Assembly (NCBI RefSeq): GCF_003985145.1
Contig: NZ_ML133537.1
Span: 89,840 to 153,839, forward strand
Reading direction: 5' to 3'
DNA length: 64,000 bases
Source of the DNA: Rhizobium anhuiense
GTDB taxonomy: Bacteria > Pseudomonadota > Alphaproteobacteria > Rhizobiales > Rhizobiaceae
The translations under genes were made by a program, and so were the position numbers. Of the stretch, positions 45,407-53,839 are shown one piece after another. The notes beneath the pieces were generated by a model, which was not told the origin of the DNA, ran no database searches, and saw only the letters and a program-made list of their open reading frames with translations. Within the stretch, counting starts at the first letter, position 1; every line of letters begins with the position of its first letter.

Positions 45407-46981
45407 TCAGCTCAGCATCCAGGCAATATAGAGAAGCGTCAATGCGATGATCCACAGCGCGATCCTGGCCGAGCGATTGTGGCGCGCCTCGGCCTTGCCG
45501 ATCGCATCCGCCGTCTGCGCATCGAAACGCAGCCCGTGCTCGCTCATATGCAGAAGCTGGTGGTGGAATTTTTCGGTCTTCGCCGCAATTTCCGGCACGG
45601 CTTCGGCGAGCTTGACCGCCGCCTTCAGCCCGTCCTTGATATCGGTGGCGATCCGCTTCGGCCCGAGATTGGTGCGGATCCAGTCGCCGACGACGGGCTC
45701 GGAGGCCTTCCACATGTTGAAGCGCGGATTGAGCATGCGCGACACGCCCTCGACCACGACCATGGTCTTCTGCAGCATCACCAGTTCCGGCCGCGTCGCC
45801 ATGTCGAACAGTTCGGTCACTTCGAACAGCAGCGTCAGCAGCTTGCCCATCGAGATCGTCTCGGCCGGCTGCCCGTGGATCGGCTCGCCGATCGCCCGGA
45901 TCGCCTGGGCAAAGCTCTCGACATTGTGATGGCCGGGCACATAGCCCGCCTCGAAATGCACCTCGGCGACGCGAATATAGTCGCGGGTGATGAAGCCGTA
46001 GAGGATTTCGGCGAGGAACCGCCGCTCCTTCTTGCCCAGCCGCCCGACAATGCCCATGTCGACGGCGACGATCATGCCGTCGGCATCGACGAAGAGATTG
46101 CCCGGATGCATGTCGGCATGGAAAAAGCCGTCGCGCAGCGTGTGGCGCAGGAACGACTGGATCAGCGTATCGGCAAGCAGGTTGAGATCGTGACCCGCCG
46201 CCCGCAGGCCCTCGACGTCGGACATTCTCGTGCCGTCGATCCACTCCATGGTGATGACGTCGCGCCCGGTGCGCTCCCAGTCGACCTTCGGCACCCGGAA
46301 GCCCGGGTCTTCTTCGGTATTCTCGGCGATCTCGGAAAGGGCGGCCGCCTCCAGGCGAAGATCCATCTCCACCTTGGTCGTCTGCTCTAGCGTCTTCGTC
46401 ACCTCGACCGGTCGCAGCCGCCGGCTGAACGGCAGGAAACGCTCCTGCATATGGGCAACGAGATACATCGCCTCGATGTCATGGGCGAAGCGCTGGCGCA
46501 CGCCCGGCCGCACGATCTTGACGGCGACCTTCTTGCGGCCCGCCGATGTCTCGACCTCGGCCGGATGCACCTGGGCGATCGAGGCGGCGGCGATCGGCTC
46601 GCCGAAGCTCGCATAGAGCTCGCCGATCGGCCGTCCAAGCGAGCCTTCGATATTGGCCTTGGCGGCGGCCGAGGGAAAGAAGGCCATCCGGTCCTGAAGC
46701 TGCGACAGGTCGTTGGCAAATTCGACGCCGACGACATCCGGCCGCGTCGCCAGGAACTGCCCGATCTTCACATAGGAGGGGCCGAGCCGTTCGACGGCCT
46801 GCGCCAGCCGGTCGCTGCGCGCAATCGCCTTGGCGCGGTTGCGCGCAAACACGCCGACGAAGGATTTGGCAAGGCTGATCGGGGGCGGCAGGCCCTCCGA
46901 CGGCAGCGCCGAGATCACGCCTTCGCGCACAAGAATCCAGCCGACCCGAACGAGCCTGAAATATGCCCCGAAAGTGCTCAT
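45407..46981 (-). CDS. ubiB: Ubiquinone biosynthesis kinase-like protein UbiB
   Basis: Atypical kinase/ATPase (ABC1/ADCK/UbiB family) needed for ubiquinone synthesis, 524 residues. It has the KxGQ-like motif (YVKIGQFLATR), the Ala-rich loop region in FGEPIAAASIAQVHPAEV, the catalytic HADMHPGNLFVDADG and a DMG-like metal motif (VDMGIVGRL). The C-terminus has a transmembrane segment (ALWIIALTLLYIAWML), as in other UbiB proteins. It lies 62 bases after ubiE on the same strand. Confidence 0.96.
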   Translation of the reverse strand: MSTFGAYFRLVRVGWILVREGVISALPSEGLPPPISLAKSFVGVFARNRAKAIARSDRLAQAVERLGPSYVKIGQFLATRPDVVGVEFANDLSQLQDRMAFFPSAAAKANIEGSLGRPIGELYASFGEPIAAASIAQVHPAEVETSAGRKKVAVKIVRPGVRQRFAHDIEAMYLVAHMQERFLPFSRRLRPVEVTKTLEQTTKVEMDLRLEAAALSEIAENTEEDPGFRVPKVDWERTGRDVITMEWIDGTRMSDVEGLRAAGHDLNLLADTLIQSFLRHTLRDGFFHADMHPGNLFVDADGMIVAVDMGIVGRLGKKERRFLAEILYGFITRDYIRVAEVHFEAGYVPGHHNVESFAQAIRAIGEPIHGQPAETISMGKLLTLLFEVTELFDMATRPELVMLQKTMVVVEGVSRMLNPRFNMWKASEPVVGDWIRTNLGPKRIATDIKDGLKAAVKLAEAVPEIAAKTEKFHHQLLHMSEHGLRFDAQTADAIGKAEARHNRSARIALWIIALTLLYIAWMLS

Positions 46982-47043
46982 GTCCTGTGTGATTCTCTCG
47001 CGACGCTATCCGAAAACCGCTCTACATTTTTCGACGTCATGCG

Positions 47044-47820
47044 TCAGAGCTTCCAGCCGGAATGGAGAGCGGCGATGCCGCCGGTAAAATTGGTGTAGGT
47101 GACGCGCGAAAAGCCGGCCTGGCGGATCATGGCCGCAAAATTCTCCTGGTTCGGGAACTTGCGGATCGATTCCACCAGATATTGGTAGGGTTCGGCATCG
47201 CCGGTAATCGCCTTGCCGAATTGCGGAATGGCATTGAACGACCAGGCGTCGTAGATCTTGTCGAGAAGCGGCATATCGACTTCGGAAAATTCCAGCACCA
47301 GCAGCCGTCCGCCGCGTTTCAAGACGCGATAGGCTTCCGACAGCGCGACGTCGATCCGCGGCACGTTGCGGATGCCGAAGGCGATCGTATAGGCATCGAA
47401 GCTGCCGGCCTCGAAAGGCAGTTCCTCGGCATTCGCCTCGACGAAGGTGAGATTGCCGGAAAGCTTCTTCTTTTCCGCCCGCTCGGCACCGACGCCGAGC
47501 ATCGAACCGTTGATGTCGAGCACGGTAGCATGCGCCTGCCGGCCCGAAGCCTCGACGATGCGGAAGGCGATATCACCCGTGCCGCCGGCGACGTCGAGCA
47601 CCTTGTAACCCGGCTCCTTGCGTGGGTTCAGCGCCGAAATCATCGCATCCTTCCAGGCGCGGTGCATGCCCATCGACATGACGTCGTTCATGATGTCGTA
47701 GCGCTTGGCGACCTTGTGGAACACCTGGTTGACCAGGCCCTGCTTCTCGCCGTCAGGCACCTCGCGGAAGCCGTAGGAGGTCTCCATGCCGCCATCGGCG
47801 GAAGTGCGGCTTTCTGACAT
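47044..47820 (-). CDS. ubiE: Demethylmenaquinone/ubiquinone methyltransferase UbiE
   Basis: SAM-dependent C-methyltransferase of ubiquinone synthesis, 258 residues. Family signatures are VFHKVAKRYDIMNDVMSMGMHRAWKD, VLDVAGGTGDIAFRI (SAM-binding motif I), and RVLKRGGRLLVLEFSEV. The start at 47820 follows GGAG and gives the normal N-terminus; an open extension to 47928 overlaps the divergent mutM promoter. It forms an operon with ubiB. Confidence 0.97.
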   Translation of the reverse strand: MSESRTSADGGMETSYGFREVPDGEKQGLVNQVFHKVAKRYDIMNDVMSMGMHRAWKDAMISALNPRKEPGYKVLDVAGGTGDIAFRIVEASGRQAHATVLDINGSMLGVGAERAEKKKLSGNLTFVEANAEELPFEAGSFDAYTIAFGIRNVPRIDVALSEAYRVLKRGGRLLVLEFSEVDMPLLDKIYDAWSFNAIPQFGKAITGDAEPYQYLVESIRKFPNQENFAAMIRQAGFSRVTYTNFTGGIAALHSGWKL

Positions 47821-47969
47821 CAGACTGCTCCATTCCTGAAGATTCGGGCGCGGTGGCCATAGCGAAAGACCGTGCGCGACATTATCTATGGACCGCGTTC
47901 TCCGCGGCACACTGGCGCTATAGCGCACATCGTCGTCGGTTGAAACACGTTAGATATAGATGGGTTAAG

Positions 47970-48875
47970 ATGCCGGAATTGCCAGAAGTCGAAACGGTGA
48001 AACGCGGCCTGACGCCGGCGATGGAAGGCACGCGCATCACCAGGCTGGAACTGCGGCGCGGCGATCTGCGCTTCCCCTTTCCCGACGCTTTCGCCGACAG
48101 GGTTTCCGGCCGCACTATTGTCGGTCTTGGCCGCCGCGCCAAATATCTGCTGGTCGACCTCGACGACGGCAACACGCTGATTTCCCACCTCGGCATGTCC
48201 GGTTCCTTTCGCATCGAGGAGGGCCGCATCGAGGAGGGGGTTGCCTCCGCTGCGCCAGGCGAATTCCATCATGCCCGCTCGAAGGACGAGAAGCACGATC
48301 ACGTCGTCTTCCATTTGCAGGGTGCAAGCGGCCCACGCCGCGTCGTCTATAACGATCCGCGCCGTTTCGGCTTCATGGATATGGTGGGGCGGGCCGATCT
48401 TGCCGCCCACCCCTTCTTCCGCGATCTCGGCCCGGAGCCGACGGGAAACGAACTCGGCGCCGCCTATCTCGCCGACCGCTTCCGAGACAAGGCGCAGCCG
48501 CTGAAGAGCGCGCTGCTCGACCAGAAGAACATTGCGGGTCTCGGCAATATATATGTCTGCGAGGCGCTGTGGCGCTCGCATCTTTCGCCGGTCCGCGCCG
48601 CCGGCTCGCTGGTGACGGCGGCCGGCCGGCCGAAGGCGCAGCTCGACCTGCTCGTCGCCTCGATCCGCGACGTCATCGCCGATGCGATCGCGGCCGGCGG
48701 ATCGTCGCTGCGTGACCATATCCAGACCGACGGATCGCTCGGCTATTTCCAGCATTCCTTCTCCGTCTACGATCGCGAAGGTCAGGCTTGCCGCATGCCC
48801 GGCTGCGGCGGTACGGTCGCCCGCATCGTCCAGGCGGGTCGCTCCACCTTCTATTGCGCCGCCTGCCAGAAGTAA
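47970..48875 (+). CDS. mutM: Formamidopyrimidine-DNA glycosylase
   Basis: DNA repair glycosylase/AP-lyase removing 8-oxoguanine and formamidopyrimidines, 301 residues. The catalytic N-terminus MPELPEVETVKRGL begins at 47970, which fixes the start although the frame is open upstream. The helix-two-turn-helix region includes LLDQKNIAGLGNIYVCEALWRS, and the C-terminal zinc finger has CRMPGCGGTV...FYCAACQK with all four cysteines. It is divergent from ubiE. Confidence 0.97.
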   Translation: MPELPEVETVKRGLTPAMEGTRITRLELRRGDLRFPFPDAFADRVSGRTIVGLGRRAKYLLVDLDDGNTLISHLGMSGSFRIEEGRIEEGVASAAPGEFHHARSKDEKHDHVVFHLQGASGPRRVVYNDPRRFGFMDMVGRADLAAHPFFRDLGPEPTGNELGAAYLADRFRDKAQPLKSALLDQKNIAGLGNIYVCEALWRSHLSPVRAAGSLVTAAGRPKAQLDLLVASIRDVIADAIAAGGSSLRDHIQTDGSLGYFQHSFSVYDREGQACRMPGCGGTVARIVQAGRSTFYCAACQK

Positions 48876-48898
48876 GAGTGAGAAACCGGGAGAACAGC

Positions 48899-49672
48899 AT
48901 GACCTACGAGACCCTGATCGTCGAAACCCGAGGCAATGTCGGCCTCGTCACGCTGAACCGTCCGCAGGCGCTGAATGCCCTGAACTCCACCGTGCTGAAG
49001 GAGCTGAAGGTGGCGTATGCCGGCTTCCACGCCGATGAGACGGTCGGCGCGATCGTGCTCACCGGTTCCGAGCGCGCCTTTGCCGCCGGCGCCGATATCA
49101 AGGAAATGCAGGCGCTTCAGTTTGCCGACATCTATAAGAGTGATTTCATCAGCGGCTGGGATGATGTCGCCAAGGCGCGCAAGCCTGTCATCGCTGCCGT
49201 CAGCGGTTTTGCGCTCGGCGGCGGCTGCGAGCTCGCGATGATGTGCGATTTCATCATCGCCTCGGAGACGGCGAAGTTCGGCCAGCCGGAAATCACCCTC
49301 GGCGTCATTCCCGGCATGGGCGGGTCGCAGCGGCTGACCCGCGCCGTCGGCAAGGCGAAGGCGATGGACCTCATCCTGACCGGCCGGATGATGGATGCGG
49401 CGGAAGCCGAACGATCGGGACTCGTTTCGCGTGTGGTGGCGCCCGAGCGTCTGCTCGACGAGGCTTTTGCCGCGGCCGAAAAGATCGCCTCGCTGTCGCG
49501 TCCCTCGGTCCTGATGGCCAAGGAGGCAGTCAACCGCGCATTCGAGACGACGCTGGAGGAGGGCTTGCGTTTCGAGCGCCGGCTGTTTCACAGTCTCTTT
49601 GCCACCGACGACCAGAAAGAAGGCATGGCGGCCTTCGTCGAGAAGCGCAAACCGGCTTTTACGCACCGTTGA
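48899..49672 (+). CDS. Enoyl-CoA hydratase
   Basis: Crotonase-fold protein of 257 residues, hydrating trans-2-enoyl-CoA in fatty acid or amino acid oxidation. The oxyanion segments ERAFAAGADIKEM and FALGGGCELAMMCDF and the catalytic Glu positions (ELAMMCDFIIASETAKFGQPEITLGVIPG) match short-chain enoyl-CoA hydratases. The start at 48899 follows GGGAGAAC, 23 bases after the mutM stop, suggesting co-transcription. Other crotonase reactions are possible, but the motif set favours hydratase. Confidence 0.92.
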   Translation: MTYETLIVETRGNVGLVTLNRPQALNALNSTVLKELKVAYAGFHADETVGAIVLTGSERAFAAGADIKEMQALQFADIYKSDFISGWDDVAKARKPVIAAVSGFALGGGCELAMMCDFIIASETAKFGQPEITLGVIPGMGGSQRLTRAVGKAKAMDLILTGRMMDAAEAERSGLVSRVVAPERLLDEAFAAAEKIASLSRPSVLMAKEAVNRAFETTLEEGLRFERRLFHSLFATDDQKEGMAAFVEKRKPAFTHR

Positions 49673-49715
49673 ATGTTTTTCGGCGCTTGCCGGTGGTAAA
49701 GCTTGAAAATCCGCG

Positions 49716-49743
49716 TTGACGTGGGCCGGCTTTAGAGTTATAT
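49716..49743 (+). promoter_or_regulatory. Probable rpsT promoter
   Basis: TTGACG at 49716-49721 and TTATAT at 49738-49743 are separated by 16 bases, a good housekeeping-type promoter. Transcription would start near 49750 and leave a leader of about 115 bases before rpsT. This long leader could carry autoregulation by S20, known in other bacteria. Confidence 0.6.
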
Positions 49744-49864
49744 GCCCGCCCACGGTTCGGAAAGCCGGTTTGGTTTTCCGCGATTGCTCCCGCATTGCTG
49801 GATTTTGTGGCCGCAGGGCCCGCGGTAATGGCGGAGTTTGTTCGAATTCTTGAGAGAGGCATCC

Positions 49865-50143
49865 ATGGCCAATACAACTTCGGCGAAAAAAGCGACCCGC
49901 AAGATCGCCCGCCGTACCGACGTCAATAAGGCTCGTCGCTCGCGCGTTCGTACTTTCGTTCGCCAGGTCGAAGAGGCCATCGCATCCGGTGACGCCGCCA
50001 AGGCGAAGGAAGCTTTCCTGGCGGCTCAGCCCGAGCTTGCCCGCGCCGCCAGCAAGGGTGTGCTGCACTCCAATACGGCATCGCGCAAGGTTTCGCGCCT
50101 GGCTGCTCGTGTGAAGGCTCTTTCGGTCACCACGACCGCATAA
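49865..50143 (+). CDS. rpsT: 30S ribosomal protein S20
   Basis: Small basic ribosomal protein that binds 16S rRNA. It starts [20 protein letters not shown] and ends with the typical [21 protein letters not shown]. The start at 49865 follows GAGAGGCATCC; the frame is open a few codons upstream. It is a single-gene unit with its own promoter and terminator, located before dnaA as in many Rhizobiales. Confidence 0.98.
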
Positions 50144-50173
50144 TCTTCCTTTAACGACTTCCTCTTTATGATT

Positions 50174-50200
50174 AGCCCGGTAATTTTACCGGGCTTTTTC
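50174..50200 (+). terminator. rpsT terminator
   Basis: A 10-bp stem (50174-50183 with 50186-50195) closes a two-base loop and is followed by TTTTTC. It lies 31 bases after the rpsT stop and is a clear rho-independent terminator. Confidence 0.9.
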
Positions 50201-50472
50201 GATTCCGCCAATCAGCCCCTGCATGGTTAATCTCACGACTGTTTCGTGTCAGTGCCATGACAGGAAAAATTGTTTAAAAACAATGGCTTGCGCTAGGATG
50301 CTTTCACGCCGCGCGACTCTACCCCACGCTTTCGGGGTCAGGGGTGAGTCAAGAAGATTTTTATTTTTTTTCTTTCCATGCGTGTCAAAATAGCCCGAAC
50401 GGGGAATCTCCTTGATTCAAAAGCGATTCTTTTTTGACGCTGGTGTGACGCCCGAAAAGGGCAGGCGGAGTC
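50201..50472. promoter_or_regulatory. Cluster of seven GANTC (CcrM) sites upstream of dnaA
   Basis: GANTC occurs at 50201, 50315, 50346, 50404, 50414, 50425 and 50468 within 272 bases, while the remaining 500 bases of the dnaA leader have none. GANTC is the target of the cell-cycle methylase CcrM, and its methylation state controls dnaA transcription in Caulobacter. The cluster is seen directly; its regulatory role in this organism is inferred. Confidence 0.6.
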
Positions 50473-51001
50473 AATGGCCGCTTCTTAATTTTGCGTAAAA
50501 TTCATCGTTGATATTGCCTTTTGATCCTGCCTAAATGGCTTTCAACAAAGGGCGCGGACATCACCTGCAGAGGCTCGGTCTTAACTGCCACGTCGGCAGG
50601 GCGATAAGTTTGTGCCCTTTGTTACGGAGCATTGCGTTTCCGTTTTTTCAAGCACTTGACGGATTTGGGCCGTAACGTGGCTGTTACGGAGCGGGGATGT
50701 TTTGTGCCTTCAGCGGCCACACGTTTAAGGCGAGACCGCAGGAGAGGGTTAAAGTGATATTGCGTTCGGGCTGGTCGGCCGAAAACGAGGATCGACCGCC
50801 AGCCTGGCACGGAAAGCCGCTGAAGGTTCCGCATGAATGCGGTCCCTGCAACGGAATTCTGTTGCCGGTCCCTTCGGGGGCAGTGTTTGAGTGAACCGGC
50901 AGGTGAGCGGCTTCATGAGGATGCCGTCAGCCCGCCAAAGCGGGGAATGATCGGGCGGCTATTTTAGCGGAAGCCGCCCGGTGGAATTGAAAGGCGGCAT
51001 T
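50473..51001. other. Rest of the dnaA leader, with inverted repeat
   Basis: About 530 bases without a gene. They contain a perfect inverted repeat CCGTAAC-N6-GTTACGG at 50670-50689, whose right half (TGTTACGGAGC) is repeated at 50620-50630. A TTGACG (50656-50661) sits just upstream as a possible -35 of the dnaA promoter, so the inverted repeat would overlap the core promoter. No cluster of TTATCCACA boxes was found, so an origin is not supported here. Confidence 0.4.
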
Positions 51002-52552
51002 ATGCACATGAATACGATGACGACGGGCGGGCTCGACAATGGGGATGCGGCACCGCAGACGTTCGGCACCATTCGCCTGGAAGTGGGGGAAGCAAAGGCG
51101 GACATGAAGCACAGCATCTTGTTTGAGCGCGTCAGCGCGCGCTTGAAGGCCCAGGTCGGTCCTGACGTCTATGCCAGCTGGTTCGCCAGGCTGAAGCTGC
51201 ATTCGGTATCGAAGAGCGTCGTTCGTCTCTCGGTTCCCACGACCTTCCTGAAGTCGTGGATCAACAATCGTTATCTCGATCTCATCACCGGTCTGTTCCA
51301 GGCCGAGGACCCGGAAATTCTCAAGATCGAAGTCCTGGTGCGCACGGCAACGCGCAGCGGCACCAAGGCGCTCGACGAGGCGGTTCAGCCCGAGCCGGTC
51401 GTTGCCCCCCAGATGCGCCGCCCGACGAGCGCCCAGCCGGCCGGTCAGGCCGTCCAGCAGGCGGTGTCGGCTGTTGCTGCGGCAAGGCCCGCAAGCTTCG
51501 GTTCGCCGCTCTTTGGCTCGCCGCTCGATAGCCGCTTCACCTTCGATACCTTCGTGGAAGGCAGCTCGAACCGGGTCGCGCTTGCGGCTGCCAAGACGAT
51601 CGCGGAAGCCGGTTCCGGCGCCGTGCGCTTCAATCCGCTCTTCATCCATTCGACGGTCGGCCTCGGCAAGACCCATCTGCTGCAGGCGGTCGCCAATGCG
51701 GCGGTTCAGAACCCGAGGGCGCTGCGCGTCGTCTATCTGACGGCCGAATATTTCATGTGGCGCTTCGCCACCGCAATCCGCGACAATGATGCGCTGACGC
51801 TGAAGGATTCGCTGCGCAACATCGATCTCCTGATCATCGACGACATGCAGTTCCTGCAGGGCAAGATGATCCAGCATGAATTCTGTCATCTCCTCAACAT
51901 GCTGCTCGACAGCGCCAAGCAGGTCGTCGTTGCTGCCGATCGTGCGCCCTGGGAGTTGGAGTCGCTCGATCCCCGCGTCCGTTCGCGCCTGCAAGGCGGT
52001 GTCGCGATCGAATTCGACGCGCCGGATTACGAGATGCGTCTCGAAATCCTCAGGCGTCGCCTTGCTGCAGCCCGGCTCGAAGATCCATCACTCGAAATTC
52101 CGGCCGAACTGCTCCAGCATGTCGCCCGCAACGTCACGGCCAGCGGCCGCGAACTCGAAGGCGCCTTCAACCAGCTGGTCTTCCGCCGCTCCTTCGAGCC
52201 GAACCTGTCGATCGAGCGCGTGGACGAACTGCTCGCCCATCTGGTCGGCTCCGGCGAGCCCCGCCGGGTGCGCATCGAGGATATCCAGCGCATCGTCGCC
52301 AGGCACTACAACGTCTCGCGCCAGGAACTGGTCTCGAACCGCCGCACCCGCGTCATCGTCAAGCCGCGCCAGATCGCCATGTATCTGTCGAAGACGCTGA
52401 CGCCGCGCTCCTTCCCGGAGATCGGCCGCCGTTTCGGCGGTCGTGATCACACGACCGTGCTGCATGCCGTACGCAAGATCGAGGAACTGATTTCGGGAGA
52501 CACCAAGCTTTCGCACGAAGTCGAGCTTCTGAAGCGGTTGATCAACGAATAA
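51002..52552 (+). CDS. dnaA: Chromosomal replication initiator DnaA
   Basis: AAA+ replication initiator. Domain I (HSILFERVSARLKAQVGPDVYASWFARL), a variable linker, the AAA+ domain (Walker A STVGLGKTHLLQA, Walker B LLIIDDMQFLQG, arginine-finger region SRLQGGVAIEF) and the C-terminal DNA-binding domain with IGRRFGGRDHTTVLHAVRKIE are all present. The ATG at 51002 (MHMNTMTTGG) has AAAGGCGG upstream; a GTG at 50981 is the only longer option. The length of about 516 residues is normal for Rhizobiales. A strong terminator follows. Confidence 0.98.
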   Translation: MHMNTMTTGGLDNGDAAPQTFGTIRLEVGEAKADMKHSILFERVSARLKAQVGPDVYASWFARLKLHSVSKSVVRLSVPTTFLKSWINNRYLDLITGLFQAEDPEILKIEVLVRTATRSGTKALDEAVQPEPVVAPQMRRPTSAQPAGQAVQQAVSAVAAARPASFGSPLFGSPLDSRFTFDTFVEGSSNRVALAAAKTIAEAGSGAVRFNPLFIHSTVGLGKTHLLQAVANAAVQNPRALRVVYLTAEYFMWRFATAIRDNDALTLKDSLRNIDLLIIDDMQFLQGKMIQHEFCHLLNMLLDSAKQVVVAADRAPWELESLDPRVRSRLQGGVAIEFDAPDYEMRLEILRRRLAAARLEDPSLEIPAELLQHVARNVTASGRELEGAFNQLVFRRSFEPNLSIERVDELLAHLVGSGEPRRVRIEDIQRIVARHYNVSRQELVSNRRTRVIVKPRQIAMYLSKTLTPRSFPEIGRRFGGRDHTTVLHAVRKIEELISGDTKLSHEVELLKRLINE

Positions 52553-52575
52553 TCGACGATTCTCTTCTGAATTCG

Positions 52576-52606
52576 ACGGCCGGAAGCGATTCCGGCCGTT
52601 TTCCTT
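52576..52606 (+). terminator. dnaA terminator
   Basis: A perfect 10-bp stem (52576-52585 with 52590-52599) with a four-base loop is followed by TTTTCCTTT, 23 bases after the dnaA stop codon. Confidence 0.9.
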
Positions 52607-52689
52607 TATAAGTTTTTTATTCTATACCTCCGGCGCATCCAGTGCATGTCAAAGACTGAAGCGCTGAAATGAGCGCGTGGGAGGAATGA

Positions 52690-53772
52690 ATGAGTTTCGA
52701 AAAGATCGCCGTTCTCGGCCTGGGCAAGGTCGGACGGCTGGCGGCGACGCTGTTGCATGAAGGCGGCTTCGAGGTAATCGGCGTCGATGCGCAGCTGCCG
52801 CTGAGCGACGTCCCCTTCAAGTGCCGCACCGGCGATATTTCAGATCCCGCGGTGATCGGCGAACTGCTCTCCAGTGTCGAGGCGGTGCTGTCCTGCCTGC
52901 CTTATCATTTGAACATCGAGTTGGCGCGCGCCGCCCATCTTGCCGGCATTCATTATTTCGATCTGACCGAAGATGTTCCCACAACCAATTTCATCATCGA
53001 ACTGTCGAAGACCGCCCGCGGCCTGATGGCGCCGCAATGCGGCCTGGCGCCGGGTTTCGTCGGTATCGTCGGCGCGAGCCTGGCCGACGGCTTCGATCGC
53101 TGCCGTTCGATCCGCATGCGCGTCGGCGCCCTGCCGCAGCACCCGACCGGGCTGCTCGGCTACGCCTTCAACTGGTCGCCCGAGGGCGTCGTCAACGAAT
53201 ATCTGAACGACTGCGAGGTGATCGAGGGCGGTGTCCGCAAGCTGGTCTCGCCGATGGAATGGCACGAGACCGTCTATGTCGGCGGCGTCAAGCTCGAAGC
53301 CTTCACCACCTCGGGCGGTCTTGGCACCATGTGCGACACCATGCTCGGCAAGATCGACAATCTCGATTACAAGACGATGCGTTATCCCGGCCATATGGAG
53401 CTGATGAACTTCTTCTTCCACGAACTGCTGATGCGCGACAAGCGCAAGCTCGCCGGCGAGATCCTGACCAACGCCAAGCCGCCGGTTGAAGACGATGTCG
53501 TCTATGTCCATGTCGCCGCCGAAGGGACGGAGAATGGCAGCCTGCGCCGCAAGGAATTCGTGCGCGCCTATTACCCGATCGAGATTGCCGGCGCCCGCCG
53601 CACCGCAATTGCCTGGACGACCTCGGCCTCGGTCGTGGCCGTCATCGAAATGGTCCGCGACGGCCTGCTGCCGGCGACCGGCTTCCTGCACCAGGAGCAT
53701 ATTCCGCTGGAGATGTTCTTGAAGACGCCGACCGGCAGCCTGTTCAAATCAGGCGCGACCAGCCACGGCTGA
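52690..53772 (+). CDS. Saccharopine dehydrogenase family protein
   Basis: A 360-residue NAD(P)-dependent enzyme. The N-terminal Rossmann fold starts IAVLGLGKVGRLAATLL, followed by VLSCLPYHLNIELARAAHLAGIHYFDLTED and PQCGLAPGFVGIVGASLA, the typical saccharopine dehydrogenase/lysine-ketoglutarate reductase layout with the C-terminal Sacchrp_dh_C domain. It may act in lysine degradation, but neighbours give no pathway evidence, and related enzymes act on other opine-like compounds. A single gene, converging on hemW. Confidence 0.85.
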   Translation: MSFEKIAVLGLGKVGRLAATLLHEGGFEVIGVDAQLPLSDVPFKCRTGDISDPAVIGELLSSVEAVLSCLPYHLNIELARAAHLAGIHYFDLTEDVPTTNFIIELSKTARGLMAPQCGLAPGFVGIVGASLADGFDRCRSIRMRVGALPQHPTGLLGYAFNWSPEGVVNEYLNDCEVIEGGVRKLVSPMEWHETVYVGGVKLEAFTTSGGLGTMCDTMLGKIDNLDYKTMRYPGHMELMNFFFHELLMRDKRKLAGEILTNAKPPVEDDVVYVHVAAEGTENGSLRRKEFVRAYYPIEIAGARRTAIAWTTSASVVAVIEMVRDGLLPATGFLHQEHIPLEMFLKTPTGSLFKSGATSHG

Positions 53773-53786
53773 TAAATGCGCTCCAG

Positions 53787-53813
53787 CGCGGCGGCGATAT
53801 CGATGCCGCCGCG
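53787..53813. terminator. Bidirectional hairpin between convergent genes
   Basis: A perfect 9-bp GC-rich stem (53787-53795 with 53805-53813) lies between the stop codons of the saccharopine dehydrogenase-like gene and hemW. There is only a weak T run after it, so termination is probable rather than certain. Confidence 0.5.
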
Positions 53814-53839
53814 TTGTAAATTCGCACGTCGTATTGATG

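Noticed and set aside
43518..45431. 637-codon plus-strand frame opposite the lyase gene
   Set aside because: Residue pattern is rich in His, Arg and Asp as in shadow frames; the minus-strand genes are clearly conserved.
50201..51001. Chromosomal origin upstream of dnaA
   Set aside because: No cluster of TTATCCACA-type boxes was found, and alphaproteobacterial origins are usually near hemE rather than dnaA.
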